DNA of 62,500 nucleotides, from positions 1-62,500 of the forward strand of contig CAMYKY010000015.1 in assembly GCA_947259165.1 (NCBI GenBank). Direction: 5' to 3'. This document shows, piece after piece, positions 36,548 to 45,106 of the stretch. The DNA comes from an uncultured Acidobacteriota bacterium. Lineage in GTDB: Bacteria > Acidobacteriota > Vicinamibacteria > Marinacidobacterales > SMYC01. The translations under genes and the position numbers were made by a program. Under the pieces are notes generated by a model, which was not told the origin of the DNA, did no database searches, and saw nothing but the letters and a program-made list of their open reading frames with translations. Positions within the stretch are counted from its first letter, which is position 1, and each line of letters starts with the position of its first letter.

Positions 36548-37843
36548 TTGCAGAACTTGAAGGGCTTCCGCGACTTTTTCCCGGAAGACATGTCCGCGCG
36601 AACCCACGTTTTCGATGCATGGAGAACGGTGGCCCAACGCTTTGGTTTCGTCGAATACGACGGCCCTCCGCTCGAGCTGCTCGAGCTCTACACAAGAAAA
36701 TCGGGCCAGGAGATCGTCGAGCAGCTCTACACGTTCTCGGACAAGGGAGGCCGTGAGGTCGCGCTTCGGCCCGAGATGACACCGACGCTTGCCCGCATGA
36801 TGGCGGCGCGGGTGACGACCCTTCCAAAGCCGATCAAGTGGTTTTCGATCCCGCAGCTGTTCCGCTACGAGAGAAATCAGCGCGGCAGACTCAGGGAGCA
36901 CTTCCAGCTGAATGTCGACATCGTCGGCGCTGCCGAGGTCGAAGCGGATGCTGAGCTGCTTGCGGTCGCCCTGTCGGTCCAGCTCGAGCTCGGACTCGGC
37001 CAGGACGACGTCGTCGCTCGCGTCAACGACCGGCGCATCGTGGCCGGCGCTCTCGGGATCCTGAAAGTTCCCGACGAAAACGTCGCCGCCGTGTACGCCG
37101 TGATCGACAAGTTTCGGAAAATTCCCACAGAGAAATTCACAGCGTTGTTGAACGACGCGGGCGTCCCAACCGATTCCGTTCCGGAGCTGACGCGACTCTG
37201 CAACGGCAGCGTTGCCATCTTCGATTGGTTCGCACCCCATCTCGCTAGCATCGACGAGACGACCCGGAAAGCTGTGGCCGATCTCGAGCGATACCTCGGG
37301 CTCATGAAAGAGCAAGGGCTCAGTGAGCTGGTCGAGGTTGATTTTTCGATCGTTCGCGGGCTCGCTTACTACACGGGCATCGTTTTCGAGCTCTACGACC
37401 GCAAAGGCAAGGAACGGGCAATTTGCGGCGGCGGTCGTTACGACGACCTCATCGCGTCACTCGGCGGCCCGGAGATGCCGGCGCTTGGTTTCGGCATGGG
37501 CGACGTGGTGTTGAGCTTGATTCTTAGGGACCGCGGTTTGATGCCGGCAGCACCACCGCGCGCGGATGTTGTCGTGATTCCCGTGGGCGCCGAGCTCGCG
37601 GCCGCGGCCCGACAAGTGACCTACGATCTCAGACGAGACAAGGTTCGTGCCGAAACCCCGTACTCGCCCGCAGGCGTGGGCAAGGACCTGAAAACAGCCA
37701 CCCAGCACAAGATCCCTTACGCTGTGATCGTCGGCCCCGACGAATGGGAGGCGCAGGAATTCAACCTCAAGAACTTGAGCACCGGCGAGCAATCTCGGGT
37801 GCCTGTCGGCGAGCTCGCTGACAAAATCAGGGCAAGCGAATGA
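36548..37843 (+). CDS. hisS: Histidyl-tRNA synthetase
   Basis: This 431-residue class II aminoacyl-tRNA synthetase carries LKGFRDFFPED, motif 2 FRYERNQRGRLREHFQLN, the HisA/HisB segments RGLAYYTGIVFEL and GGGRYDDLI, and an anticodon-binding C-terminal domain starting ADVVVIPVG. The TTG start (MQNLKGFRDFF) has GGAG upstream. The start region overlaps the unused N-terminal extension of cstA. Confidence 0.95.
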   Translation: MQNLKGFRDFFPEDMSARTHVFDAWRTVAQRFGFVEYDGPPLELLELYTRKSGQEIVEQLYTFSDKGGREVALRPEMTPTLARMMAARVTTLPKPIKWFSIPQLFRYERNQRGRLREHFQLNVDIVGAAEVEADAELLAVALSVQLELGLGQDDVVARVNDRRIVAGALGILKVPDENVAAVYAVIDKFRKIPTEKFTALLNDAGVPTDSVPELTRLCNGSVAIFDWFAPHLASIDETTRKAVADLERYLGLMKEQGLSELVEVDFSIVRGLAYYTGIVFELYDRKGKERAICGGGRYDDLIASLGGPEMPALGFGMGDVVLSLILRDRGLMPAAPPRADVVVIPVGAELAAAARQVTYDLRRDKVRAETPYSPAGVGKDLKTATQHKIPYAVIVGPDEWEAQEFNLKNLSTGEQSRVPVGELADKIRASE

Positions 37844-37879
37844 TCCGCTACCGGGTCACGCGGGACACGGAGAGAGCGG

Positions 37880-38146
37880 CTAGCCGCGCTGCGTGCCCTC
37901 GTCGTGAGAAGCCGTTCGCTCGAGACGAACGTGATCGTTGTCGGCGGGATGCACTCGGAACATCACCCCTTCCGGGATCAAGTCGGGGTCGCGAAACGCG
38001 GGCATCGGCCTGGATGGGTCACGGATATAGAGCTCACCTTCCGGGACTAGAGCTCCGATGAACAAAAGCTCGCGCCACTTGCGTCGTGGGAGCAGAAAGG
38101 ATTCTCCCTCGTGGATCACGTTCTCGAACGGCCTTTCGTCTACCAT
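37880..38146 (-). CDS. Small protein of unknown function overlapping the trmJ 5' end
   Basis: This 88-residue frame has a protein-like composition: FLLPRRKWRELLFIGALVPE, GELYIRDPSRPMPAFRDPDL and IPEGVMFRVHPADNDHVRLE. The ATG at 38146 has TGAGGA 8 nt upstream. It could be a complete small gene or the surviving C-terminus of a larger gene that was truncated where it meets trmJ. No family recognised. Confidence 0.45.
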   Translation of the reverse strand: MVDERPFENVIHEGESFLLPRRKWRELLFIGALVPEGELYIRDPSRPMPAFRDPDLIPEGVMFRVHPADNDHVRLERTASHDEGTQRG

Positions 38147-38806
38147 GCTCGCGTCCTCATGAATACCGGGCTCGAAGGGCTCGACCTCGTCGCCCCTGGA
38201 GATTGGCGCACGGTCGAAGCGTGGCGGATGGCTTGGCGCGCCGAGGACATTTTGGAGCAGGCTCGCGTGTTCGACACGCTCGAGCAAGCGCTCGCGGACG
38301 CGGTCTATGTCGCCGGTTTCGCCGGTCGCACCGGAATGCGGGTTGCGCCAATCACGCCGAAGGCCATGGCCTCGGAAGTGGCAGCGCTCGCTGACGACGC
38401 TCCCGTCGCGCTCGTTTTCGGCTGCGAGTCCACCGGGCTCACCGAGCACAACCTGACTCACTGTCACCGGAGAGTCTCCATTCCCACACATGAACGCCAG
38501 CCGTCGCTGAACCTCGCGCAAGCCGTGATGGTCGCGGGGTATGAGGTTTTTCTCGCCGAGTCGCCCGCGGAGACCCCACCGGAGCGTGCTCCGAACAAAG
38601 ACGTTGAGCGGGCTCTCGGAAACCTGAAAGAAGCGTTTCTCGAAGTCAACTTCTTGACGCCCGACAACGCCGGTCCGCGGTTCGCGACGTGGCGCGAGCT
38701 GTTCGGACGCGCGGGGTTGACGCCGCTCGAAGTGCACCTCGTGATGGCGCTCGCGCGCAAGATCAAGAACGTCGGGCGGATCGGCCGGGAAGCTACGAAG
38801 ACCTGA
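38111..38806 (+). CDS. TrmJ-type tRNA (ribose-2'-O) methyltransferase, N-terminally damaged
   Basis: This is a SPOUT methyltransferase of the TrmH/TrmJ kind with LEGLDLVAPG, ALADAVYVAGFAGRTG, motif 2 ALVFGCESTGLT and motif 3 PTHERQPSLNLAQAVMVAGYEV, plus a TrmJ-like C-terminal helical extension. The expected start (an NxGxxAR motif 1 preceded by a VxP strand) is missing. The frame reads FVYHARVLMNTGLEG, so the family Asn is gone although an Arg remains. Candidate starts are GTG 38111 or ATG 38159, neither with a good ribosome site. The break lies near 38146, at the start of the minus-strand small ORF, suggesting rearrangement or assembly error. Confidence 0.6.
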   Translation: MDHVLERPFVYHARVLMNTGLEGLDLVAPGDWRTVEAWRMAWRAEDILEQARVFDTLEQALADAVYVAGFAGRTGMRVAPITPKAMASEVAALADDAPVALVFGCESTGLTEHNLTHCHRRVSIPTHERQPSLNLAQAVMVAGYEVFLAESPAETPPERAPNKDVERALGNLKEAFLEVNFLTPDNAGPRFATWRELFGRAGLTPLEVHLVMALARKIKNVGRIGREATKT

Positions 38807-39479
38807 TGTGCTTGCCGAAAAAATCCTGGACCCGGTTCCATGCATCCGTCGCCGCAGCGAGGTCGTAGACGTCGCGCTCGTCGTTGAAAAATGCGTGATC
38901 CACTTCGGGGTAGATGTGGAAATCCGTCGTCGCCCCCGCACCCTGTAGCGCCCCCTCGAGCTCCTTCACGACTTCAGGATTCACGAAGGCATCTTTTTCA
39001 GCAAACAAACCCAGTACCGGCGCCTTCAACTGCGAATAGTCCGGCTTGACGCTCGGGTGGACGCCGTAGAAATCCACGCACGCACCGATGCGTGCGTTCT
39101 TGCTCGCCGCAAAAAGAGCGAGCTGGCCTCCCATGCAAAAACCGACGATGCCAACCTTTTCACCGCTCGCGTTCGCGGCCAGATAGTCCACCGCGCCACG
39201 GAGGTCCTTCTCGGTTCGCTCGATATTGAGGGCCATCATTAGCTTGCCCGCCTCATCGGGCGAATTCGCGGACTCACCGTGATACAGGTCGGGCGCGAGC
39301 GCCACGTAGCCTGCACTTGCGAAGCGGTCTGCCACCTGTTGGATGTGCCCCACGAGGCCCCACCATTCCTGAATGACGATGACACCCGGACCCGTTCCGT
39401 TTTCGGGCTTCGTCAGGTAACCTTTGGCCGTGCCGCCGTTGGCGGGAAATTCAATCATGGTGCCGTTCAGCTCGCTCAT
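38793..39479 (-). CDS. Dienelactone hydrolase family protein
   Basis: This 228-residue alpha/beta hydrolase has GVIVIQEWWGLVGHIQQVADRF (oxyanion region), the nucleophile elbow VGFCMGG with Cys, LGLFAEKDAFV (Asp) and VDHAFFND (His). The Cys-Asp-His triad is that of carboxymethylenebutenolidase. It is convergent with trmJ. The natural substrate may be another lactone. Confidence 0.85.
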   Translation of the reverse strand: MSELNGTMIEFPANGGTAKGYLTKPENGTGPGVIVIQEWWGLVGHIQQVADRFASAGYVALAPDLYHGESANSPDEAGKLMMALNIERTEKDLRGAVDYLAANASGEKVGIVGFCMGGQLALFAASKNARIGACVDFYGVHPSVKPDYSQLKAPVLGLFAEKDAFVNPEVVKELEGALQGAGATTDFHIYPEVDHAFFNDERDVYDLAAATDAWNRVQDFFGKHIRSS

Positions 39480-39594
39480 AGTTTGGGGATGGTATCAGGA
39501 AGCAGCATCCAGCTTCCAGCATTCAGGGACGATGGCGACTTGATTGCGGCCTCGGTTCCCGGGAGAATCAGGCATGCTCCTGAGCCAGGAAGAG

Positions 39595-40404
39595 ATGAGC
39601 TTTGATTTCGGCGGAGCTCGGCTCGACCCCGAGCGTGACCGGGAGCTTCTGGTTTGGATCTTCAATCAGTTTCTCTACGGGGAAGTCACCGGAATCCAGG
39701 TGGGGCACTGGCTCTATCGCGCGCCCACTCTCGACGCCGCCAACTTTCTAGCGCGCCAGGCGGTGGAAGAGTTGCAACACGTCGATCGGTTCAACGAAAT
39801 CCTCGGGCTCCTTTCGGCGCGTCCGGGAGAGTCTCACGCCGCGGTCCGGTTCCTCTCGTCGGGAATGATGGGAGACGACTGGGCAGAGCACGTTTGTCTG
39901 GAGATGGCCTTGGGAGAAGGCTATGTGCTGAACGTGCTCTATGCTCTCATCAATACCCTCGACCACGAGAAGATTCGATCGATTCTGAGCAAGGCGACCC
40001 GGCAGGAAGAACGACACGTGGCGTTCGGCGAGTCGGAAACGATCAAAGCGGTACGGCAAAACCCTGCAGTCAAGTCTCGATTGCTCGGCCTCTCTCTGTG
40101 GTCGCTTCTCGGGATCGACGTTCTCGCTCGCGCTGTTCGGCGGCGCTCGTCGGAAGGTCATCCGCTCCTCGAGCAGTTCCCAGCATTCTTGCGCCACGTT
40201 CGAGGCTCAACCGAGCTTCGGCTCGAGAGAATGGGACTTTTGGAAAAACCCGTTTCGGAGATGGGTTTTCTGGCTCGATCGAGTAAGATGGGGCGTGCTG
40301 CACTCGGTCATTCAGCTCGACGCTTATGGCCAGGGCGGCGGCCGCGCTTGACGAAGACGTATTTGGTCGATAGCCGCCTGGGCCCCAACGGGATTCAGGC
40401 TTAG
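39595..40404 (+). CDS. Ferritin-like di-iron protein
   Basis: This ~269-residue helical protein carries two ExxH-type iron motifs, VEELQHVDRF (near residue 60) and QEERHVAFGESE (near 150), with Glu residues in FNQFLYGEV and CLEMALGEGYV. This is a ferritin-superfamily di-iron site as in oxygenases or rubrerythrin-like proteins. ATG 39595 has AGGAAGAG directly upstream; ATG 39574 would add seven residues. The C-terminal third is basic and of unknown role. The enzymatic function cannot be told. Confidence 0.65.
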   Translation: MSFDFGGARLDPERDRELLVWIFNQFLYGEVTGIQVGHWLYRAPTLDAANFLARQAVEELQHVDRFNEILGLLSARPGESHAAVRFLSSGMMGDDWAEHVCLEMALGEGYVLNVLYALINTLDHEKIRSILSKATRQEERHVAFGESETIKAVRQNPAVKSRLLGLSLWSLLGIDVLARAVRRRSSEGHPLLEQFPAFLRHVRGSTELRLERMGLLEKPVSEMGFLARSSKMGRAALGHSARRLWPGRRPRLTKTYLVDSRLGPNGIQA

Positions 40405-40409
40405 CAACG

Positions 40410-40697
40410 TCAGGCGGCGCAGAGGAGCGTTGTCGTGCGGGTCACGCCACGCATGCCGCCGATGGTGCCGGCAACGGTGTGCGAGATGTCTCGCATTTCG
40501 TCTACGGCGAGCAGCGCGACGATGTCGTACGGACCGGTAACGGGGTCCACCGAATAAACGGTGGGCATGCGTCGAAGGGATCGAAGGATCGCTTCCACGC
40601 GGCCCGGCACAGTCTGGATAAGGACGTAGGCACGAAGTCGTTTGTCCGACTCGAGATTTTGAACAGTTTTCGACTTGGTCGGTCGAGCGCGACTCAT
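40410..40697 (-). CDS. Stand-alone Lrp/AsnC ligand-binding (RAM) domain protein
   Basis: This 95-residue protein has the effector domain of Lrp/AsnC regulators without the helix-turn-helix: AYVLIQTVPGRVEAILRSL, VYSVDPVTGPYDIVALLAVD and a final TRTTTLLCAA. Such SAM/RAM proteins form octamers that sense amino acids. It is divergent from rho and convergent with the ferritin-like gene. Confidence 0.8.
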   Translation of the reverse strand: MSRARPTKSKTVQNLESDKRLRAYVLIQTVPGRVEAILRSLRRMPTVYSVDPVTGPYDIVALLAVDEMRDISHTVAGTIGGMRGVTRTTTLLCAA

Positions 40698-40755
40698 AAG
40701 GGGGAACCTCCATTGGATTCAAGTATTCGTTGTTTCACAAGTGTTCAGAATCTGC

Positions 40756-40814
40756 TAAAATGCTCGTTGAGAGTTTCCACAAGAAACTCTAAGTCCCGGC
40801 TGTTCTGGCGGGAC
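40756..40814 (+). promoter_or_regulatory. rho leader: -10-like box and two tandem hairpins
   Basis: A TAAAAT box at 40756-40761 is followed by a perfect 8-bp stem AGAGTTTC / GAAACTCT (40770-40790) and a second stem GTCCCG / CGGGAC (40793-40814). Rho genes in other bacteria are attenuated in their leaders by Rho itself; a similar role is possible here. The -35 box is not clear. Confidence 0.4.
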
Positions 40815-40888
40815 GCAAGTTGCGACGCAACAGCTTCCCAATGATAGACGCTGATAGCACGCAACAACCCATGCAAGAAAAAAGGTCT

Positions 40889-42046
40889 ATGACTCGTCAA
40901 AGTCAAACTGCGTCTCCTACTCTAGCTGAAGGTGTCCTCGAACTCGAATCCCATGGCAACGGTCACCTCCGGCAAATGAGCAAGAATTTCCTCCCGGATC
41001 CCAAGGACGTTCGCGTCCCTAACCGGTTGATCAATAAGTACTTCCTAAAAGAGGGCCAGTTTATCCAGGGGCCCTCGGGTATGGCCCGGCGCCGTAATAA
41101 CCGACGTGGCGGGTCTCCCCATCCAGAGCTTCAGGCAGTCGACAGCGTCAACGGCTTCACCCCGCAACAGCTCCCCGAATTCCGCCCGTACTCCGAGCTC
41201 GTCAGTGAGCATCCCGACGATCGGCTGCGTCTCTCACAAAAGCCTGAGGACCCCATCTCGATGCGGGTCATCGATCTCGTGACTCCTATCGGCCGGGGTC
41301 AACGCGGGCTCATCGTGGCCTCCCCCAAAACCGGCAAAACCATCTTGCTGGAACAGATCGGGCAAGCCATCGGAGAGTACTACCCCGAAAGCCATCTGTA
41401 CGTCCTTCTGATCGACGAGCGGCCCGAAGAGGTCACTCATATGCGCCGCTCGGTCAAGGGGCAAGTTATCTCCTCGACATCGGACAGCACGAGCGCCAAC
41501 CATCTGCGCGTCGCCCGCCTCGTCCTCGAGCGCTCGCGACGGCAGGTCGAGATGGGCGAGGACGTCGTCATCCTGCTCGACTCCATCACCCGATTGGGCC
41601 GGGCGGCAAACCGCGAACAAAAGGGACGCGGGAAAACCATGAGTGGCGGCATCGACTCCCGCGCTCTCGAGTTCCCCCGTCAACTCTTCGGCGCTGCTCG
41701 CAATGTCGAGGACGGCGGAAGTCTGACCATTCTCGGAACGGCGCTCGTCGACACTGGCAGCCAGATGGACGAAGTGATCTTTCAGGAGTTCAAAGGCACT
41801 GGGAACATGGAGCTCGTGCTCGACCGCAAGCTCGCCGAATCGCGGATTTTCCCAGCCATCGACATCTCGGCCTCGGGTACGAGACGCGAAGAATTGCTTC
41901 TCGACGCGGAAGAGCTTCCCAGAGTGCACCTGCTGAGGCGCGCCCTCGCGGGGCTGAAACCGACGGAAGCGATGTCGCTTCTTCTCGACAAGATGAAGAA
42001 GACGAAGAGCAACAAAGAGCTTCTCGACCAGATCAAGATCAAGTAG
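40889..42046 (+). CDS. rho: Transcription termination factor Rho
   Basis: This ~385-residue hexameric RNA helicase has an N-terminal OB fold ([18 protein letters not shown]... [12 protein letters not shown]), the P-loop [15 protein letters not shown]-loop/secondary-site region [14 protein letters not shown], Walker [15 protein letters not shown] and the R-loop [12 protein letters not shown] 40889 has AAAAAAGG upstream; ATG 40841 would add 16 residues without a ribosome site. The N-terminal insertion domain typical of many GC-rich bacteria is absent. Confidence 0.93.
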   Translation: MTRQSQTASPTLAEGVLELESHGNGHLRQMSKNFLPDPKDVRVPNRLINKYFLKEGQFIQGPSGMARRRNNRRGGSPHPELQAVDSVNGFTPQQLPEFRPYSELVSEHPDDRLRLSQKPEDPISMRVIDLVTPIGRGQRGLIVASPKTGKTILLEQIGQAIGEYYPESHLYVLLIDERPEEVTHMRRSVKGQVISSTSDSTSANHLRVARLVLERSRRQVEMGEDVVILLDSITRLGRAANREQKGRGKTMSGGIDSRALEFPRQLFGAARNVEDGGSLTILGTALVDTGSQMDEVIFQEFKGTGNMELVLDRKLAESRIFPAIDISASGTRREELLLDAEELPRVHLLRRALAGLKPTEAMSLLLDKMKKTKSNKELLDQIKIK

Positions 42047-42048
42047 CG

Positions 42049-42660
42049 ACGAAGCTTGCAACGTTCCTCCTCGCGGTAGCGTCGTGCGCCAGCGCGGTCG
42101 CGCAAACACGACCCGTCGAAATCACGCCGTTCGCGGGCTACCAATTCGGTGGCTCCGCATCTTCCATCGACGGCAGCTTGGCCATCCGTCCGGACGTCAA
42201 CTACGGGTTCGCCGTGGACATCCGTTGGACCCCCGATACCACGTTGCAGTTGCTCTACAACCGCCAAGAGACGAAAGTCGGTATCCGCGTCAATGACGTT
42301 TTCGAAACGATCCGCTTCGAAGAAGACCTTGCCGTGGACTACTACCACCTGGGCGGCACGGTCGAATTCCCAACCGAGCGTCTTCGGCCCTACTTCGCGG
42401 TGACGATGGGGGCCACGCGATTCGATCTCGCGCGAGCAGACGTTCGTGACGAGTGGCGGTTCTCGATCGGAGTCGGCGGAGGTTTCAAAGCCTACGTTTC
42501 CGAGCGCTTCGGCATTCGCGTCGACGGTCGCATCTGGCCGACATTCGTGAACACGAGCGGAGGATTCTTTTGCTCATTGCCCGGTGGCTGCCTGGTGTCG
42601 ATCACGTCAGATTTCATCGTGCAGGGAAACGCGACCCTAGGGTTGTTCTTCGGTTTCTAG
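42049..42660 (+). CDS. Small outer-membrane beta-barrel protein with apparent ACG start
   Basis: A frame beginning 2 nt after the rho stop encodes KLATFLLAVASCASAVAQ, a clear signal peptide, then PFAGYQFGGSAS, YGFAVDIRWTPDTTLQLLYNR and a final GNATLGLFFGF strand. This is an OmpA/OmpW-like eight-stranded barrel of ~203 residues. No ATG, GTG or TTG precedes the signal peptide in frame. ACG at 42049 sits exactly where the initiator should be. The first normal start (TTG 42178) would drop the signal peptide and first strands. It could be a non-standard start, a point-mutated ATG or a sequencing error. Confidence 0.6.
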   Translation, partial: TKLATFLLAVASCASAVAQTRPVEITPFAGYQFGGSASSIDGSLAIRPDVNYGFAVDIRWTPDTTLQLLYNRQETKVGIRVNDVFETIRFEEDLAVDYYHLGGTVEFPTERLRPYFAVTMGATRFDLARADVRDEWRFSIGVGGGFKAYVSERFGIRVDGRIWPTFVNTSGGFFCSLPGGCLVSITSDFIVQGNATLGLFFGF

Positions 42661-42724
42661 AATCCGGCGGCTCCGTCCTTGTCGGGGTCGCTCCCTGTCT
42701 CCGTGGCGTCCCTATTCGCTAACG

Positions 42725-43420
42725 CTAGCTTCGGCGGCCGATGAAGATTCTCAGCACATACCAGAACATCAACGCTATGGACGCGAACAACTGCATCGCG
42801 GCGCCGACGTAGCGGTCTTCGGGGAAATGGTGCAGCACGTTCGACGTGTCGTACAACACGGCGGCACCGGCGAACGCGACCATCGCTACCGAGAACCACG
42901 TTCCGAGCTCGAAGCCAAAAATGACCGCGGAGACGATAAGGACGATCGCCATGATCCCCATCCAGCGGAGTCCGGCGCCGAGAAAGCTGAAGTCCTTGCG
43001 CGTCGAAAACGCAACCGCGGTCAAACCCACGAAGCCCATCACCGTCACCAGGGCGGCGCTTTGTATGGCGCCGGGAGCGTAAGCGTTCGCGATGTAGAGC
43101 ATCGGGACAAAGATAAGCGCTTGGGCGGCGACGAACGCCGCGAGTCCGAGATACTGCGTGCCAAGCGAGCTCACGCTCGTCGCTGCACGGGAAGCAAGCC
43201 AGCTGACGAGCATGAAGCCACCGAGCACCAAAAGCCAATTTACGCCAAGCATTGCACGCGCCATCGGCTCGGCGAGTCCGCTCGAGAACAAGGCCACCTC
43301 GATTGCGGTGAAACCCAAGATCGCCCCCAAAAGATGGGTATACGTTCGCGTGAGAAAAGTCGCACGGCGGTCGGTGTCGAGAGCCGACACCGGCATGCTC
43401 ATCGTTTGTTCGGGGTACAT
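42725..43420 (-). CDS. Bax inhibitor-1 / YccA family membrane protein
   Basis: This 231-residue protein has seven hydrophobic segments from residue ~27 on. ATFLTRTYTHLLGAILGFTA opens the family, VMGFVGLTAVAFSTRKDFSFLG is the mid-signature, and AGAAVLYDTSNVLHHFP contains the conserved Asp of the pH-sensor pair. Bacterial members act as pH-dependent calcium leaks or protease modulators. Confidence 0.85.
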   Translation of the reverse strand: MYPEQTMSMPVSALDTDRRATFLTRTYTHLLGAILGFTAIEVALFSSGLAEPMARAMLGVNWLLVLGGFMLVSWLASRAATSVSSLGTQYLGLAAFVAAQALIFVPMLYIANAYAPGAIQSAALVTVMGFVGLTAVAFSTRKDFSFLGAGLRWMGIMAIVLIVSAVIFGFELGTWFSVAMVAFAGAAVLYDTSNVLHHFPEDRYVGAAMQLFASIALMFWYVLRIFIGRRS

Positions 43421-43492
43421 TTCAGGCCTCCTTCGCGTTCGACCGATGGGTGCGTCGCGAACGTAGTCTAACCCAAAGGCGATTTCGGCGGA

Positions 43493-43714
43493 CTAGTGTC
43501 CCGTCCCAGAAGTTCTGTACATAAATCTCGGGCCCTTTTGCGCGCTGGCTTCGTTGTGAGGCGTTGTCGCAGTTCGGCCTTTGGCCTATCTCTCCGCTCG
43601 ACAGGCTCGCTGCGGAAGGCGAGAAATATCCAGATATGCCATCGAATTCACGTCTCGCCAGCGCACAAAATGACCTAGAGCTTTATGCACAGAACTTCTG
43701 AGACGAGACACTAG
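43493..43714. mobile_element. MITE-like element, ~222 bp, with ~35-bp terminal inverted repeats
   Basis: The left end CTAGTGTCCCGTCCCAGAAG continues TTCTGTACATAAATCTCG. The right end in reverse complement reads CTAGTGTCTCGTCTCAGAAG then TTCTGTGCATAAAGCTC. That is four mismatches over ~35 bp. No ORF of transposase size lies inside. CTAG ends suggest a TA-targeting (IS630/Tc1-mariner-like) transposase acting in trans. The right end supplies the TAG stop of the DUF72 gene. Confidence 0.75.
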
Positions 43715-44412
43715 CCGGCCATGCGCTTCACTTGGGCCGGAGCGACGCCTTCATCGTCGTGCTTGGCGTAGAGATAGATGTCTTCGGCTTCGCCCGACGC
43801 GCGATTCAGCAGCGCCCTCACGGTCTCTATCTCGTCGTCCGTGTACGGCGGAGGCTTTCGAAGCCGCACATAGAGAAATGGCGCGGTTTGGATCAGCGCA
43901 GTCGACTTCGTTGCATCGACGTCGAGCTCGGCAGAGCAAAGCGCCACCTCGGCTTCTTTGAGACGATCGAAAACGGCGGGGTCGCTCCACGACTCGTGGC
44001 GAAACTCCATCGCGAATCGCTGGCCCGAGGGAAGCTCGGCGAGAAAGACGTCGAGGCGCTCGAGATCCAATTTGAAAAACGGTGGGAGCTGGAAGAGGAC
44101 GACGCCTAGACGCGGACCGAGAGGCACGAGGTTCTCGAGAAAATCCGAGACCGGGCGCGACACATCTTTCAACCGGTAACGATGGGTAACGCTCTGGTTC
44201 ATCTTGAACGAGAGCCTAAAGCTCTCGGGGGTTTTCTCCGCCCAGGTTTGCATGAGCTCATGTCGCGGGAACCGACGGAAGGTGTGGTTGATCTCGACGC
44301 TGTTTAGTTGCGTCGCATAGTAAGCAAGAAATTCTCTCGCCGGCGTCTTCGGCGGGTAGAACTCTCCCACCCACTCCTTGAAACTGTATCCCGAGCAGCC
44401 CGCGTAGATCAC
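43711..44412 (-). CDS. DUF72 (YecE-like) protein
   Basis: This 233-residue TIM-barrel-type protein has IYAGCSGYSFKEWVGEFYP, YYATQLNSVEINHTFRRFP, FRLSFKMNQSVTHRYRL, VVLFQLPPFFK and MEFRHESW, all DUF72 signatures; function unknown. The native C-terminus seems clipped: the stop TAG is formed by the terminal CTAG of the adjacent MITE, after VKRMAG, where relatives usually continue a little. The start overlaps the upstream FGE-like gene's stop. Confidence 0.85.
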   Translation of the reverse strand: MIYAGCSGYSFKEWVGEFYPPKTPAREFLAYYATQLNSVEINHTFRRFPRHELMQTWAEKTPESFRLSFKMNQSVTHRYRLKDVSRPVSDFLENLVPLGPRLGVVLFQLPPFFKLDLERLDVFLAELPSGQRFAMEFRHESWSDPAVFDRLKEAEVALCSAELDVDATKSTALIQTAPFLYVRLRKPPPYTDDEIETVRALLNRASGEAEDIYLYAKHDDEGVAPAQVKRMAG

Positions 44413-45098
44413 GGCAGCTCAGCAATCCAGCGAAAGCCGAAGTCGGAATAGTGAAACGTCGGTGGCAAGCTGCTCCGGGCTGGGCATGGAGTCACGACGA
44501 TCTGATGCCGCCAGGAGCCTCCTCGCGCTGCACGCCGAGCTCCCCCGAACGCACACGGCTCACGATCGGGCGATACCGAGTAGAAATTCTCGTGATACGC
44601 GTCGAGGCACCACTCGTGCACCGTGTCCGCGACGTTGTGGAGGCCGTAGCCATTCGGTGGCGTCGAGGCGACCGGGTCCGGGCCCGGCAGCGGGCCTCGT
44701 AGCCGAGTGTGTCCGCCACCGTCCGCATCGTCACCCCAGGGAAAAAGTCGACCTTCTACTCCGCCCCGTGCCGCTTTCTCCCGTTCCGCTTCCGTCGGCA
44801 ATCGGATGAGGACACCGCTGCGCTCGGAGAGCCAAGAACAATAGGCGCGCGCTTGGTTCCAATTGACACCGACGACAGGCTGCTCGTCGTTGTCGAATCC
44901 GGGCGCGTCGAGCCACGGCGGCGCGTCGTCCTGGGTGTCCGCAAGGTAGCGGCAATAAGCTGAATTGGTGACCGGCGTCACCGCCATCTCGAACGCGCGG
45001 ACATCAACCTCATGTACCGGCTGTTCGTTGTCACCACGTCCCGTCGATCCCATGAGAAACGAACCCTCGGGGACGAGTACCCGATCGAGGTCGAGCAC
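44409..45098 (-). CDS. Formylglycine-generating-enzyme-fold (SUMF1/FGE-like) protein
   Basis: This 229-residue protein carries the FGE-sulfatase fold: VLVPEGSFLMGS, PVHEVDVRAFEMAVTPVTN, PVVGVNWNQARAYCSWLSE, RLPTEAEREKAARGG, NVADTVHEWCLD, RAARGGSWRHQ and DFGFRWI. The GGSW segment carries His where the first catalytic Cys of true FGE is expected; a single Cys follows in TPCPARSS. So it is probably not a genuine formylglycine enzyme but one of the many binding or accessory members. The GTG start at 45098 is chosen because it directly precedes the domain. Confidence 0.75.
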   Translation of the reverse strand: MLDLDRVLVPEGSFLMGSTGRGDNEQPVHEVDVRAFEMAVTPVTNSAYCRYLADTQDDAPPWLDAPGFDNDEQPVVGVNWNQARAYCSWLSERSGVLIRLPTEAEREKAARGGVEGRLFPWGDDADGGGHTRLRGPLPGPDPVASTPPNGYGLHNVADTVHEWCLDAYHENFYSVSPDREPCAFGGARRAARGGSWRHQIVVTPCPARSSLPPTFHYSDFGFRWIAELP

Positions 45099-45106
45099 GA
45101 AAGTGC

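Noticed and set aside
34779..36827. CstA frame starting at 36827
   Set aside because: The extra ~120 codons overlap hisS and lack similarity. TTG 36458 has a good ribosome site and opens the first membrane span.
37880..38941. A 353-codon minus-strand frame across trmJ
   Set aside because: Most of it is antisense to conserved TrmJ motifs. Only its last 88 codons read like protein and are kept as a separate small ORF.
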